Shown here: piece after piece, positions 49,501 to 60,846 of the stretch | Layout of the letters: each line of letters opens with the position of its first letter | Position numbering within the stretch: position 1 is the stretch's first letter | Assembly: GCF_046630445.1 (NCBI RefSeq) | Contig: NC_092335.1 | Span: 36,234,501 to 36,298,500, forward strand | Reading direction: 5' to 3' | Origin: Rutidosis leptorrhynchoides | Taxonomy: Eukaryota; Streptophyta; Magnoliopsida; Asterales; Asteraceae | DNA length: 64,000 nt | Translations under genes and position numbers: made by a program | Notes under the pieces: model-generated | The model's input: the letters and a program-made list of their open reading frames with translations, nothing else | Told to the model about the DNA's origin: nothing | Databases searched by the model: none

Positions 49501-49749
49501 TGTTATAATTCAGTAGGCTTATAACTACCTTTAGTGGATTGGTTCTTGAATATAGACTTTGAAAATCTTAAGAACAAGAGTATATGAGTAAAGAGAGAAA
49601 TTTTCTTGTAAGAATGAGCAAGTATTATGCTTGCTTGAAGGTCTATTTATAGCAAGAATTCAAGTACTTTAGGTAATACAATAACATTAATTTTGTGTAT
49701 CAAAATTGACTATCCATTCTATTATATTTATATTCTATATATTATAACA
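49501..49749 (-). mobile_element. Small 249-bp LTR (TRIM or copia-like)
   Basis: Bounded by a perfect 9-bp inverted terminal repeat (tgttataat at 49501-49509, attataaca at 49741-49749) with TG...CA ends. On the minus strand it has a TATA box (ctataaatag, 49643-49652) and a CT-rich leader (tttctctctttac), followed by the primer-like motif. No pol is nearby, so it is a TRIM or a solo/relic LTR. Confidence 0.6.
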
Positions 49750-50749
49750 GTAAATACAATTTTTTATGAAAGGGTCAAATTCTTTTTAAAAAAATTATTT
49801 TGTCATGATGTAGGTAATGTATGTGCTAGTTAACTTATCAGTATGTTACTTGCTTCTTACTTAGATAAGTACAACAATCCCCTATTTGAATAACACTTAG
49901 ATTTTAAGATAATTAACCTTTATATAACTATCTATTATCTATCTATATCTATATCTATTATCTATCTATTATAATCATCAATGTAAAGGAGTAGAGGTAG
50001 TTAGAACATGAGAATAATATGGTTGGATGCTACTGTGAAAGACTGAAAGCAGAGGTTAGTAGTGAGACTTGGTTGATAAATGATTAGTTGTATATATTCT
50101 GGTTGACATATTGTTATGCCTTTTTTTTTTGGTTATTTAATAAAAGGTGTTGGCTTTTAATTAGTTGCAGCTAGCATGTCATGTTGAGTTGCTTGGAAGC
50201 AACTATCTCTCTCTCTATCTCTCTCTGTTTATATTTATATCTATATGACTATACTGTTTATATTTATATCTATATGAATGACTATCTATATATACACTCA
50301 AACACAGAGTAGTGGAGTGGAGTAAAGGGAATAAAATACTAAAATATGGGTTCATAATGGCTTAAGATGGTTAGCTGTATTCATTGACATGTACTTGCTC
50401 AATATCCATTTGAAATACATCTATGCATACATGTATATGTCTATATGCTTATAAAAGGAATGTCAATTAATCAATGATTCCCTTCATATAATTATAGTCA
50501 ACATTTTACTCTTTTAGATGTGTTTGCTAGTTTATTTACAGTCAAATTTGGTTATAAATCAGTAAACGGATAGAGTTTTTCTGTTCAGGCTACTCAGAAA
50601 GATGGGTTTAGAAATAATTTTCTATTCCTCCGATCCTGCATTTCTTACCAAATATGTGTGTACATGTAGTAATATCTAATTGCAAACACCGTCTATAACA
50701 ATATCGACTATCTTGCAAGTCAAACCATCTTTGGATGGTTGCTAAAAAG
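49750..50749. other. Intergenic spacer with simple repeats
   Basis: No gene seen. It contains a TATC-type microsatellite (about 49929-49970), a CT run (about 50207-50227) and two copies of a gtttatatttatatctatatga word (trimmed to about 50228-50275). Confidence 0.5.
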
Positions 50750-50918
50750 GGAGGTGATACTCATACACTCCTTTTTGATCCATACACACTAACTTACTAA
50801 TATACCATTACTTATGATAATGCAGGTTCAATTTCCTTGGTAAATTTAGGGATATAATTGTAAATATTATGCCAAAAAGTGTGTATGGATCAAAAAGGAG
50901 TGTGTGAGTATCACCTCT
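50750..50918. mobile_element. Short MITE with 40-bp terminal inverted repeats
   Basis: gaggtgatactcatacactc at the left and gtgtgtgagtatcacctct at the right are the outer parts of 40-bp arms (50750-50790, 50879-50918) with one mismatch. The core is about 90 AT-rich bases. TA dinucleotides flank slightly further out, but no long target duplication is evident, so the superfamily is open. Confidence 0.75.
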
Positions 50919-50988
50919 CTCTTTCTAAAATAGACATAACGAAGAAAATTTGGATCATGCCAACCTTTTTTTAAATCTATATTTTGTG

Positions 50989-51218
50989 ACCAACGAGCAA
51001 TTGCTTGAATGGTACCCGTCTCATGAGATCCCCGGGCCCATTTTTGGACGCTCCTTTGGAAATGTGGGGCGCATGTTCGAATCCCGGCTTGCACCAACTA
51101 TTGGGTATTGGGGGGAGGAGTCTTACAGGGCACATATTTAGCCCTTGCGGGGGTGGGCGATATGGGTTCCTGCGTGGAACATGGGGTCAGGGTTTCCCCG
51201 TCGATCTAAACCTTTTGG
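50989..51218 (+). mobile_element. tRNA-derived SINE with 16-bp target duplication
   Basis: A 230-base GC-richer body is flanked by the exact repeat aaatctatattttgtg at 50973-50988 and 51219-51234. A pol III B box (tgttcgaatccc) lies at 51074-51085 and a weak A box (tgcttgaatgg) at 51002-51012. There is no poly(A) tail, and the body ends ccttttgg. Small ORFs across it are chance. Confidence 0.8.
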
Positions 51219-51477
51219 AAATCTATATTTTGTGGCTTTTGCAATGAGGAATACATGTATTTTGGTCTTAAATTTTTCACTATATCTTAAGTTCAAATCT
51301 CATTAGCACCATATTTGACATTTACAGGTAATTAATTAAGATTTTCAAATTTGAGGACATAATATGCAACTAGGGGCGATTTTATGAAGGGACAAGCGGG
51401 GGCGGCCACTCTCAGTGAATTTGCAATTTTCAGTGTAAAATTTTTGGATTTTTCGACTTTGCCCTCGGTGAATTTTT

Positions 51478-51600
51478 TTTTGCCCCAAAGCCTTCAAATT
51501 TTGCCCAAAAATCTCCAAATTTATCCCAAAACCTTCAAATTTTGCCCCAAACCTCCATTCTTTGCCCCAAAATCCCCATATTTTGCCCCAAAAATTTGCT
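51478..51600. repeat. Degenerate 20-21 bp minisatellite (TTTTGCCCCAAA-type)
   Basis: About six units of the form ttttgccccaaaacctccaa, followed by a T run and ccccccggg (51612-51637). The neighbouring gacaagcgggggcggcc (51391-51407) is unusually GC-rich for this spacer. This looks like the inside of an old transposon, type unknown. Confidence 0.6.
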
Positions 51601-51639
51601 ACGGTTTTTAATTTTTTTTTTTTTTTCCCCCCCGGGATG

Positions 51640-54636
51640 CATCTCAAACTCATATCATCTTACTTTTCAGACCCTCAAAACCACGCTGAAACTACTTATA
51701 CTTGTTATGATCATACTAAATACCGAGACTATGGCGGCACCGTTATCATCACAACATAGGTGCACATGGTGTAAATACGGCGACTAAGATTGTAAATGGC
51801 GTTTAAGTGTTTAGGAGACACAGTGTGACATTTTTTTATTAATAAAATATTTAAGTAATGTTAAATTTAACCTCGTTGTTAAGATTATGTGATCCTCTAC
51901 AAGGAGTAAAAAGAAGGTAAACCCCATATTGAAGTGATACTTTACTTGGCCTAAACTTAAATAAACACCCCATTTGGAGTGTTTTGGTTCTTTTACGTGC
52001 CTCACACACACAACCAAACACCACCTCAATAATTCACCAAGTTTGCACACTCCCTTAATCTTGTGGGAAGCATGTAACTTGCCATTATTAGCTAAATAAA
52101 AGATTTGGGAAGACTTGATTGGATTTTTACAATATACGATGATTAATAATAAGTCAAATCATATCATACATACATGATGTATATGTATATTTATTTGATT
52201 GATCATCAATGATTAGCTACTACTCCGTATTAGGTAATTTAACTAATATGAATACAAGTCAAATGAGGTAAAGTAGGTAATTCCAAACAACGATTGCTAG
52301 CGAAAAGGTTTATTTCATATTAAGCGAAAAGGCATATTAAGCGAAAAGGTTTATTTCGTATTAAGCTTTTTTTTTAAAAAATTATACTGTAATGTAATGC
52401 AATATTCAATAGAAACAATCCAAAATTTTTGAGAAATGATTGTTCATTTTTATTATAATACACCTTAATAACTATTTCGTATGATAGTGTTTAGACTTAG
52501 AGTGTGGGAGTAGGTAGTTCATTCATTTCATGTAAATATCAATGTACAAAGAATATAGAGATTTAATTAATTAAATGTTATGAAGAAAGCACGTCTTTTG
52601 AATGTCTTCAGTGAAGTATAAGCAAATGATTGGATGGGTAATTTGAGCTTAAAAGGTTGTAAGTGCTTACATAATGTGGGTGGTGATATGCGCAACTGCA
52701 CATGAAATGATTCATATTATATGTTATGTACGTAATTAATTAATTAATTAATATCTATAGTTAATATTAAAATCATATGATGATGTCATTATTAGGTTAA
52801 TCCTTTTGTTAAGAAAAACTCAAAAAGAAAAAGGAAAAAATTTAAGCGTGGTGAATGATGTCATTAATCTAAATAATTTTGATTTAGAATTTTATCTTAT
52901 TAATTATTAATTATTATTATTAAATTTTATTAATAATTATTTTAATTATTAAAATTACATAATTTTAAATTATTTTAATTAATTATTTTGAATTGAGTAC
53001 GAGAATGGTATAAAAGCTAGGCATAAGTAACCAATTCTAAATTTATATTTTAGTTTACACTTTTAATATAAAATGACAATCGATATTATCTTTTACGATT
53101 GGATGTGGATTGTTTAATATGCATTTTAACTGTTTGATGAAATGTTCAGCTAACGAGTTTCTTAGTCGGACTCTGTGGTTTCACGGGTCATTAAACTAAA
53201 TAATTTTAGCATTTACGTTCACTTAATACTTAAAACATATCATTAAACTGTTTCGTTTAAACAAACTCGTGGTTCCACTGGTCATTTCACTAGTTTTGAT
53301 ATTAATATTAAGATAATATGATATGATGGCTGGTTCGTCCTGTTTGGTAACATTTTCTATGTTGCACTCAAAGGACACACTTCAATACTTCATACAGATC
53401 ACACTGAACAATTAAGTAGCATAATTATAATTTTTTATTTTACAAACACTACAACTACGAAATGCAGTCATATTGTAATTGTATTTCATTAACGGTATTA
53501 ATGATGTTTAGTGATATTTTTCAGATAGTTGATATTAATTATAATATACACTTGGATATATACGAAGAGGTAGATAATTTTCTTTGATGGATTTTCAAGT
53601 TCCTATGGTTATTTAATAATTCATCAGAATTAGTTACAAGAATAATAATAATAACAAATATTATCTAATAATAATAATAACAAATATTATCTAAGGATAA
53701 AGAATAAGTCAATAACATGTAGTTATAAATAAAATAAAATAAAATAAATGAATAAAAAAGTAATAACGGAGAATCCGTGTAAACAGGCTAGCAAGAGAGT
53801 GGTGGTGAAGTAATGGCTTGCCTTGCCTTGCTTTCCTTCCAATCCCCTCGAATATCTCCTTCACTCACTCACTCTTTCTCTCTCTCACTCTATGTTTAAT
53901 TTAGTGTTTTGCCATCTCAAAATTAGTATTAGTATATTAGTATATACAAATAAAATAATGATATCATATAACCATACTCCATCATATCATATAGTATATA
54001 AGTATATAAGTATTTTTTAAGTTTTATGGTTATAAAGTGTAGTATACAAATATATAGAAATAGAAACTGCCATAAAAGTAGAGAATATGAGCCTGCTACG
54101 TACGTACTCTATGTATGTATCAACTATGTAAAATTCTAAATTATTACATCGTTGATTAATTTTAGGTCGATTTGTGATGCCGCATGTGTGACATTTGCAC
54201 GCAATTAGTAGAGGCCACTCACTAAAATTTATGATCTATAGGTAAATAATACTAACTGCAGGTTAATATAGTACACATACCTTTTAGAATGCATAGTAAA
54301 AAGAAATTAGTGAATGATCTTAAAGAGAATATTATTAATGAAAATGATATTGTGTTACACCTTTTGTATAACGTCATAGTTTTATTTGTGTGTAGAGATA
54401 ACAAAAATCATAATTCATGCATTGTGAACATGCACTATTCAATTTATCGAATTAACTCTAAATTAACGTTTCTCAATATATCAATTCTCATAGATGAGTT
54501 CTCTCGTTTTCGAATGAAAATCTCTAGAGAATCAATACAAGGAAAAAAAAAAACTCGTTTTTTTTATATATCAATTCTCATAAATTAGTTCTCTCTAGTT
54601 TTTGAATGAGAATCTACGAAGAATCAGTTTAAGATA

Positions 54637-54637
<1 letters not shown>
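51640..54637. other. AT-rich intergenic spacer
   Basis: No convincing gene. It has an AATT run near 52734-52752, a very AT-rich patch (52890-52985), a perfect 26-bp tandem duplication (53641-53666, 53667-53692), an AAAAT run (about 53726-53747), and two diverged copies of a segment of about 100 bp (near 54470-54635) just before a long A tract. Confidence 0.5.

Positions 54638-54680
<43 letters not shown>
54638..54680. repeat. 43-base poly(A) tract
   Basis: Uninterrupted A run after aagatac. It may be the tail of a retroposed sequence (the duplicated segment of about 100 bp upstream) or a simple homopolymer. Its exact length is prone to sequencing error. Confidence 0.7.
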
Positions 54681-54683
<3 letters not shown>

Positions 54684-54908
54684 AAATGACTTCTCTTTAT
54701 TGTATATGTCTATAGTTTGAATCTGAGTATTTAATTTGAGTCTATACCACGAATGACAATTAACACCAAATCTGATTTATACACCCGATTCGATCCAATA
54801 ATAATGAATTAGGATGATAATTTATAATTCATTGATGCACCTGCTTTCACCCCGAAAGAATTAAATATATAAATATCACTAGAATATGTATCGATAACAT
54901 AGTGTTAT

Positions 54909-55151
54909 TCTAACCACTTGGGAATAGCTCAAGTGGCCACCGAGTTTTCAATGAAGGGGGAGACTCGGGTTCAATTATTGGTAACGCTCAAGATTGAATT
55001 AATTAGGCTCTTGACTAAAGGGGGCGTCACTATAATGTGCTCAATCACCAGGTTACGAATTTCGTCGCTCGTGAGACTCGTCACCCAAGAGTTTTACTCG
55101 CTAGTGAGGACTCAATGTAGTTTTCGCTAGGGAGGTTTTCTTTGCGAAAAA
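54909..55151 (+). mobile_element. tRNA-derived SINE with 10-bp target duplication
   Basis: A box tagctcaagtgg at 54925-54936 and B box ggttcaattat at 54968-54978, the usual spacing for a tRNA-derived promoter. The flanks share atagtgttat (54899-54908 and 55152-55161). The body ends in ttgcgaaaa. A 70-codon ORF inside it is not meaningful. Confidence 0.75.
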
Positions 55152-55161
55152 ATAGTGTTAT

Positions 55162-56500
55162 ACTATTATAAATATTTATCACTTCTCTTCAAATTTCCTA
55201 AAATATTTACAACTCAATTTGCTTAACACGGGGTAAAGGAGTAGAGAACTTGTAATTTCTCTAGTTCATTTCACTAAAGTTGATGTTACTATCAAACAAT
55301 TGAATACTCACATTAAAATATCATTTTGCCTTCTAAACATCGAGAGTTTGTAACTAAAAGTGTTTTACAAGGTCACATAATGATTTTCGAGAAGAAATTA
55401 TCTTACATTTATTTTAATTATTTCTCTAAAATTTGTGTACACGACATGCAACTTTTGAGAATTAAATGTGATCTCATTAACCAACAAAGTGAGCAATGAG
55501 CATGTGATCGATGCTTTTGAAAACTTATTAGTTATCTATTGCTAGTTGGTTATACAAATTTGTAAAAGTATGTGACTCCCAAGTTCCGATTAAAGAAAGT
55601 AGAACAAATTGATATGTATAAGGATGAATATTCATTTATCCGCTTAATCAAACGGATATTGATATAGATGAATTAGTTGGAATTAAATGAATATGAAATA
55701 AAAAATTAAATAGATATTAATGTTGATATATATGACATCATTCGATCTATATAATCCATTGTCATAATCATCTAGTATATATTGTACTACTTTTATAAAT
55801 TCTCTTTACATTTTAATTAATTCTATAAGTCACTTTTCCAAAATCGTTTAGATTAATCCTAATAAATGTCATAATTACACTTCGAAATTATTTAAATTAA
55901 CTACAAAAATATGATAGTGAGAAATAATTTTTGAAATGATTTTAAAAATTATCATTTAAATTGAGATAGAACAATTAAAGTATTATTTTAACACATTCTT
56001 CTTTTTAACATTCATTATACATCGTACATTATGCATCTAAATACTATATAAGAGTCTAAATATATAAGAATGATAATGTGTAGTATGTACGCAACTAAAA
56101 TTATTCATATGTTACTAATTAGTATTGCATTGTTATAATGTATGATTAATGCCCTGATACATAATTAATGTAGTGTATTATTATTTTTAATGATGTAAAA
56201 AACACCTTCAATTATAATATATAAAAGGGTAAAAGGTAAATATGAAAAGTTATTCGGAGTACTTATTTATATTATGAGACTAATTAACACATAGATGTAT
56301 CATATTTATTATTAGATATATATGTAGCCAATCTAACATCCACAATATATAAAAACAGCTATAACCAACACTTGTAGAACAAGAAGTGGACTAATTCTCA
56401 CTTACTATATATCCTCCACATTCTTCTTAAAACTTGTAAACCCACACCACCATTGTCTTCCAATTAATTCTCTCTTATTCTCTCCCAATCAAACCATCTA
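55162..56500. other. Upstream spacer of the zinc-finger gene
   Basis: AT-rich and without ORFs or recognised repeats. The last 150 bases become CT-rich (tctctcttattctctccc) as typical of a plant promoter and leader. Confidence 0.45.
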
Positions 56501-56506
56501 CAACCC

Positions 56507-56516
56507 TATATATAAA
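56507..56516 (+). promoter_or_regulatory. TATA box of the ZAT-like gene
   Basis: tatatataaa, 108 bases before the ATG at 56624. A start near 56540 would give a leader of about 80 bases free of upstream ATGs. Confidence 0.6.
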
Positions 56517-56623
56517 CAAATAATATTCACCACATCCCTTTTTCCATTTTCTTTCAACCTTCAATTCTTTCATCACAATTTTGGGTGTGGGGTTTGAGTG
56601 CTTTTCAAGCTACCAAACCACCC

Positions 56624-57577
56624 ATGGATCCATCCCTACCACCATCACAAATCACAGTGAATCGTAACGGCTTCAACGATGATAATACTCCAAAAGATCC
56701 AACTATCATAATCAAAGGCAAACGTACAAAACGTCAAAGACCAACAAATATTAATCTAACACATTCTTCCACTTCTTACAATACTCTTAATTCGTCATCT
56801 CCTACTTCTTCTTCTAATTTTCCAACCATTAGTACCACAACCGAAGAAGACGAATATACCGCGAACTGTCTCATTCTTCTCTCAAAAGGTTCTTTAGCCA
56901 ATAATATTAATGATGAATTCATTCTTCATGATCATAACAAGTTTAATAGCAAAAAATACATCCAAGATGGAGGAATGTACGTATACGAATGCAAGACATG
57001 TAGTCGAACATTTTCGTCGTTTCAAGCTCTTGGAGGACATAGAGCTAGCCACAAGAAACCGAAAATCAACGAATTAGATAAGCAAAAATCGACTAATTTA
57101 GAAGAAGATGAAATTTTAATCCCATCAACAAAAAACAATTCTTCATCTTCAATATCTATTCAAATAAACCAAAAGAAATCATCTTCTCCTAAGCTTCATG
57201 AATGTTCAATATGTGGTGCGGAATTTAATTCCGGACAAGCATTAGGCGGTCACATGAGGAGGCATAGGGTGGTTAACGGCAACACAACCACTGTTACGGC
57301 GGATACAACCGCCAACACAACCTTATCTTTGGTCCCATACAATGATCATGCGATGGTAGATCAAGAAAATATTAATAAGAATAATCAAAAGTCAAGAAAT
57401 GATGGTTTGTTTTTTGATTTGGATCTTAATCTTCCGGCACCACCGGAAACCACCGTGGCTGGCGCCGATCGAGAAGAATACCGGGAAACAAGTTTCAAGT
57501 TCATGGCTAATCAAAACAAACAACAACCAGCCGTTCATTTATCTGCCACCCCAACATTGGTGGATTGTCACTATTAA
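56624..57577 (+). CDS. ZAT5-like: C2H2 zinc-finger transcriptional repressor, ZAT5-like
   Basis: 317 codons, single exon. The first ATG (accacccATGG) is chosen; the frame is open a little further upstream but has no other ATG. Domains in order: basic B-box/nuclear localisation KGKRTKRQRP (31-40); L-box EEDEYTANCLILL (74-86); finger 1 with C123, C126, H139, H143 and QALGGH; finger 2 with C194, C197, H210, H214 and QALGGH; and an EAR repression motif FDLDLNLP (264-271). Two well-separated QALGGH fingers with B-box, L-box and EAR define plant C1-2i factors. KRTKRQR and ASHKKPK after finger 1 point to the ZAT5 clade, known as stress-responsive nuclear repressors that bind A(G/C)T repeats. All metal ligands are present and codon use looks normal. 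An AATAAA lies at 57897. Likely functional. Confidence 0.95.
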   Translation: MDPSLPPSQITVNRNGFNDDNTPKDPTIIIKGKRTKRQRPTNINLTHSSTSYNTLNSSSPTSSSNFPTISTTTEEDEYTANCLILLSKGSLANNINDEFILHDHNKFNSKKYIQDGGMYVYECKTCSRTFSSFQALGGHRASHKKPKINELDKQKSTNLEEDEILIPSTKNNSSSSISIQINQKKSSSPKLHECSICGAEFNSGQALGGHMRRHRVVNGNTTTVTADTTANTTLSLVPYNDHAMVDQENINKNNQKSRNDGLFFDLDLNLPAPPETTVAGADREEYRETSFKFMANQNKQQPAVHLSATPTLVDCHY

Positions 57578-57976
57578 AACAAAGGTGCAAAAGTCGTATT
57601 ATTTTATTTTTTTGTATTAAAATTTGTATTTATAACATTACACAATTATTCTTGTGAAGGTAAGATGTGAAATTGTTCATCATACCCACAAATTTTATTC
57701 TATTTTTTATAAAGATTTAATTGTTGATACTTGAGATTCTTTTATTTTAGTTTTAGTTAATTTAAAGTTTTATTTATTATTTTTTTTTTTTTTTTAAAAG
57801 TGCCATTCTTTTCTTGTTCCTGTATTATTAGTTTACTTGTTTTTCAAGTGTGCGGAAAGAGCGGTTGACAAGGTATCGTGTCATCGCTATCCTAATCAAT
57901 AAAGTCAAAAGAGATTTTCCTCCTAATATATGCAGTTAATTACTTTTATTAATTAAATTTAATTTAATATAATTTG
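57578..57976. other. 3' flank of the zinc-finger gene
   Basis: T-rich region holding the probable 3' UTR and poly(A) signals (attaaaatttg near 57618; aataaa at 57897). No other gene seen. Confidence 0.45.
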
Positions 57977-58611
57977 ATGTTTCTTAATCCAATCCAAAAT
58001 GTCATATAAATCTCGTAGACCAGTAATGGAATGTTTCTTAATCCAATCCAAAAGTTACCAACAGTACTATTCGCACGCTTTAATCACATGTACACCGTGC
58101 AACAATAGTTGTACACCGGTCACTATTCACGCGAACAGTACTATTCACGTGAACAGTACTATTCACGATACTGTAGCATTTTTTTTATATTATTTTTGTA
58201 ACAGTTTTTTTCCCCAATTTTTTCTTTTTTGGTTTCCTTTATATTTTTCTTCACCCGCAGCAAATATCTACTAGACAAAAAATATGAATAGTACCGATAG
58301 TTTTCTTTATAATTAACAGCAGCAAATATCTACTAGGCAAAAAATATGAATAGTACCGATTGTTTCCTTTATATTTTTCTCTACCCGTTGTAACAATTTT
58401 TTTTTATTTTTTATTTTTTGGTTTCCTTTATATTTTTCTCCACCCGCAGAGATGCACCTATATTATTAATTTAAAATAATATTTAAATCTTTGACGGGTT
58501 ATACCTTTTAGTTCGACTCGAGTTGCTCTTCAACGACATCATCGTTAAACTAAACGCAATAAAATACATTGAAAACCGAACCCCCGGCGCGAAGCGGGGG
58601 TAAACAACTAG
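57977..58611 (+). mobile_element. Non-autonomous Helitron, 3' end clear, 5' end uncertain
   Basis: Ends with a GC hairpin (cccccggcgcgaagcggggg, 58581-58600) followed 7 bases later by CTAG and then a T (58608-58612), the classic Helitron 3' terminus. Inside are repeated gtactattcacg words, two copies of a 60-bp segment containing gcaaatatctactag (near 58260 and 58322) and two of ggtttcctttatatttttct. The 5' limit is set provisionally at a repeated 23-base word (57977 and 58031); no TC start could be fixed. Confidence 0.65.
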
Positions 58612-58819
58612 TTTGCACTAATAAGCTGTATTTTAGTTAATTTTTCATATTTTCTATGTAATAAATTGTACAGTTTTGTAAAATATTTTATTAAATTAAA
58701 TAGCATGTTAAGACATGTATTATAGAAATGAAAGTTGATATTTTCACTTATAATTTTGATAAATTAACCCTAATGATATTTAACCTTTATGTATATTGTA
58801 TAGTACAAATAAGATATCT

Positions 58820-58996
58820 ATGATATGAGTTGATTTATCAAATGATGGAACGTGCGGAATCATGTATTGGATCACTCCAGTGCAGCACGAAGCTGATGCC
58901 GAGTCGGCTTCTATGCCGCTAGCTATTACCTGCTTGGTCCCCCGGCACGGTGGAGGTTCTGTAGCGCTATGCATGATATGAGTGAATTTATCAAAT
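58820..58996. repeat. GC-rich insert between 24-bp direct repeats
   Basis: atgatatgagttgatttatc (start of the 24-base repeat, 58820-58843) recurs at 58973-58996 with two differences. Between them are about 130 bases far richer in G+C than the flanks (gccgagtcggcttctatgcc). It could be an insertion with a long target duplication or filler DNA from elsewhere. No gene recognised. Confidence 0.5.
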
Positions 58997-60165
58997 CTTC
59001 CATATAGTGGAAATGTCAGGCTGAGAATGCATGTAGATGCTTTGTCACCTCAACTCTTCAAATATACATATTATACTTATAATGTATTAAAAATTGTAAA
59101 TTCATGACCAACATCATTTAATTATAAATTCTAACATTCCTTAATTTTTATATTGATATTCAATTTTCGAGAAATGTCACTCATATCCGTAAATTCCGAC
59201 TTCAACCCTGATAAATAACAAATAGAAATCATATGCTGAGCAAAAAGTTTAGAACCTTTTCAAGTAATATTCAGTTATTTTAATTTGTCTTCAAAGTTTC
59301 TAGCTAACTTAATTTAATTTATAAATTCAAATGAATATTCCTCTATATTCATAATCAATCAATGAATTATTCATATTCAGTAATCTCTCAATGAAATTTG
59401 TACTAACTCAGAATTTTCTGTAAAAAAAATATACAATTTTTTAATATTCTAACCCGACCCGAATCTTTGTTTAACCTCAAGACTCAGACCCTTTTGACAG
59501 AAATGAAGATCAAGAGAAGCTAAAACTTGTAGCCACATAAGGGAAAAAGTATGCATTATTAAGTTAGACGATAATACGAAACATAATAATATATGTCGTG
59601 TATTTATAAATTCTAGGTCAAATTAAACGAGACAAGTTACCAGTTAATTTGTTGATATTGTTGCATGATACTTTGGTGGCACCAGTTTGGCTTTGGTCCA
59701 CTCAAAATTATGGGGGGGCGAGGTTTGAACCTTAGACTTTTTGAGAATGTATGGAGTCTAACCACCGGATTATTTTGAGATGGTTTCAGTCCATTAAACT
59801 GTAGAGTTATACGCAAATTGCAATATAATACCGATGCGCTGACATGTTTTCTACTGTAATCGAACATCTGAAATGTCAACATAGAGATCATACGTTAACC
59901 ACATGTCAGACGTCCAATCTCCAACACCGAACCTATAAACCATAATGTTTTGATGGTCGTTTTAACATGCATCAAGATGGTAAGTGCCTCTTCTTCCATT
60001 GTTATAATAATCAGCTAATTATTTCAAAGTAGTGTTTGTAATAATATATGGCACAATTTATTTACTGCATAACGAGGATGGTGATTGATGTCAGCTAATG
60101 ACCCTCGCAGAATAAATATTGGAAATATGTGACATTCGACACAAATTTTACTTGTGGGTTTGGTC
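58997..60165. other. AT-rich spacer downstream of the LINE tail
   Basis: No gene or clear element. It lies between the GC-rich insert and the poly(A) end of the LINE. A gtttgaaccttagac word near 59723 resembles a pol III B box, but no A box or target duplication was found. Confidence 0.4.
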
Positions 60166-60216
60166 TTTTTTTTTTTTTTTTTTTTTTTTCCCCCGGCAAA
60201 AGTGAAATATTTTATT

Positions 60217-60756
60217 GGGAAATTGTTCAAAATACACTTTTTGTAAGGCTTCAAACAAAATACACTTTTTTTTAAAAAATTGTCTTTTTACACCATTCGG
60301 TAGACGGAATTTCTGTCTACCACCTTTATCTGTCGTCTACTACCATTTTTACAAAGTAGTAGACAGTAACAACAAGGTAGTAGACACTGAGAACAAAGCA
60401 GTAGACAGTCAATTACAAGGTAGCCGACCGTCTACTGCCTTGTTGTTATTGTCTACTACCTTGTTGTAGGTGTCGACACCAATAATACATATCAGTCGAC
60501 ACCTACAACAAGGTAGTAGACAGTAACAACAAGGCAGTAGACGGTCAGCTACCTTGTAGGTGGCTGTCTACTGCTTTGTTCTCACTATCTACTACCTTGT
60601 TGTTACTGTCTACTACTTTGTAAAAATGGTAGTAGACGACAGATAAAGGTGGTAGACAGAAATCCCGTCTACCGAATGGTGTAAAAAGGCAATTTTTTTT
60701 AAAAAAAGTATATTTTGTTTGAAGCCTTAAAAAAAGTGTATTTTCATCAATTTCTC
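60217..60756. mobile_element. Mutator-type hairpin MITE, 540 bp, 9-bp target duplication
   Basis: Both halves are almost perfect inverted copies: left arm 60217-60477, loop about 17 bases, right arm 60495-60756. The termini are gggaaattg and caatttctc. The flanks are tattttatt on both sides (60208-60216, 60757-60765), a 9-bp target duplication typical of Mutator-like elements. The arms contain repeated gtagtagacagtaacaacaa words. Inserted in the LINE 3' UTR, so younger than the LINE. Confidence 0.88.
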
Positions 60757-60846
60757 TATTTTATTTCATAGGAAGGGTCAGGACATTCCCAAAAGCCCAA
60801 AAAACAAACAAAAATGGACCACCAAAATAAAAACAAACAAAATAGA

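Noticed and set aside
51074..51085. Functional tRNA gene suggested by the B box
   Set aside because: No cloverleaf can be drawn; flanking 16-bp repeats show it is a SINE.
51005..51247. 80-codon ORF with GC-rich codons
   Set aside because: Lies wholly in a SINE and crosses its target duplication.
54289..54588. 99-codon ORF before the A tract
   Set aside because: Runs through a diverged tandem duplication and an A-rich tract with no domain; likely chance in AT-rich DNA.
60024..60469. Small ORFs spanning the T run and hairpin MITE
   Set aside because: They cross the LINE poly(A) tail and the MITE boundary, so they cannot be one gene.
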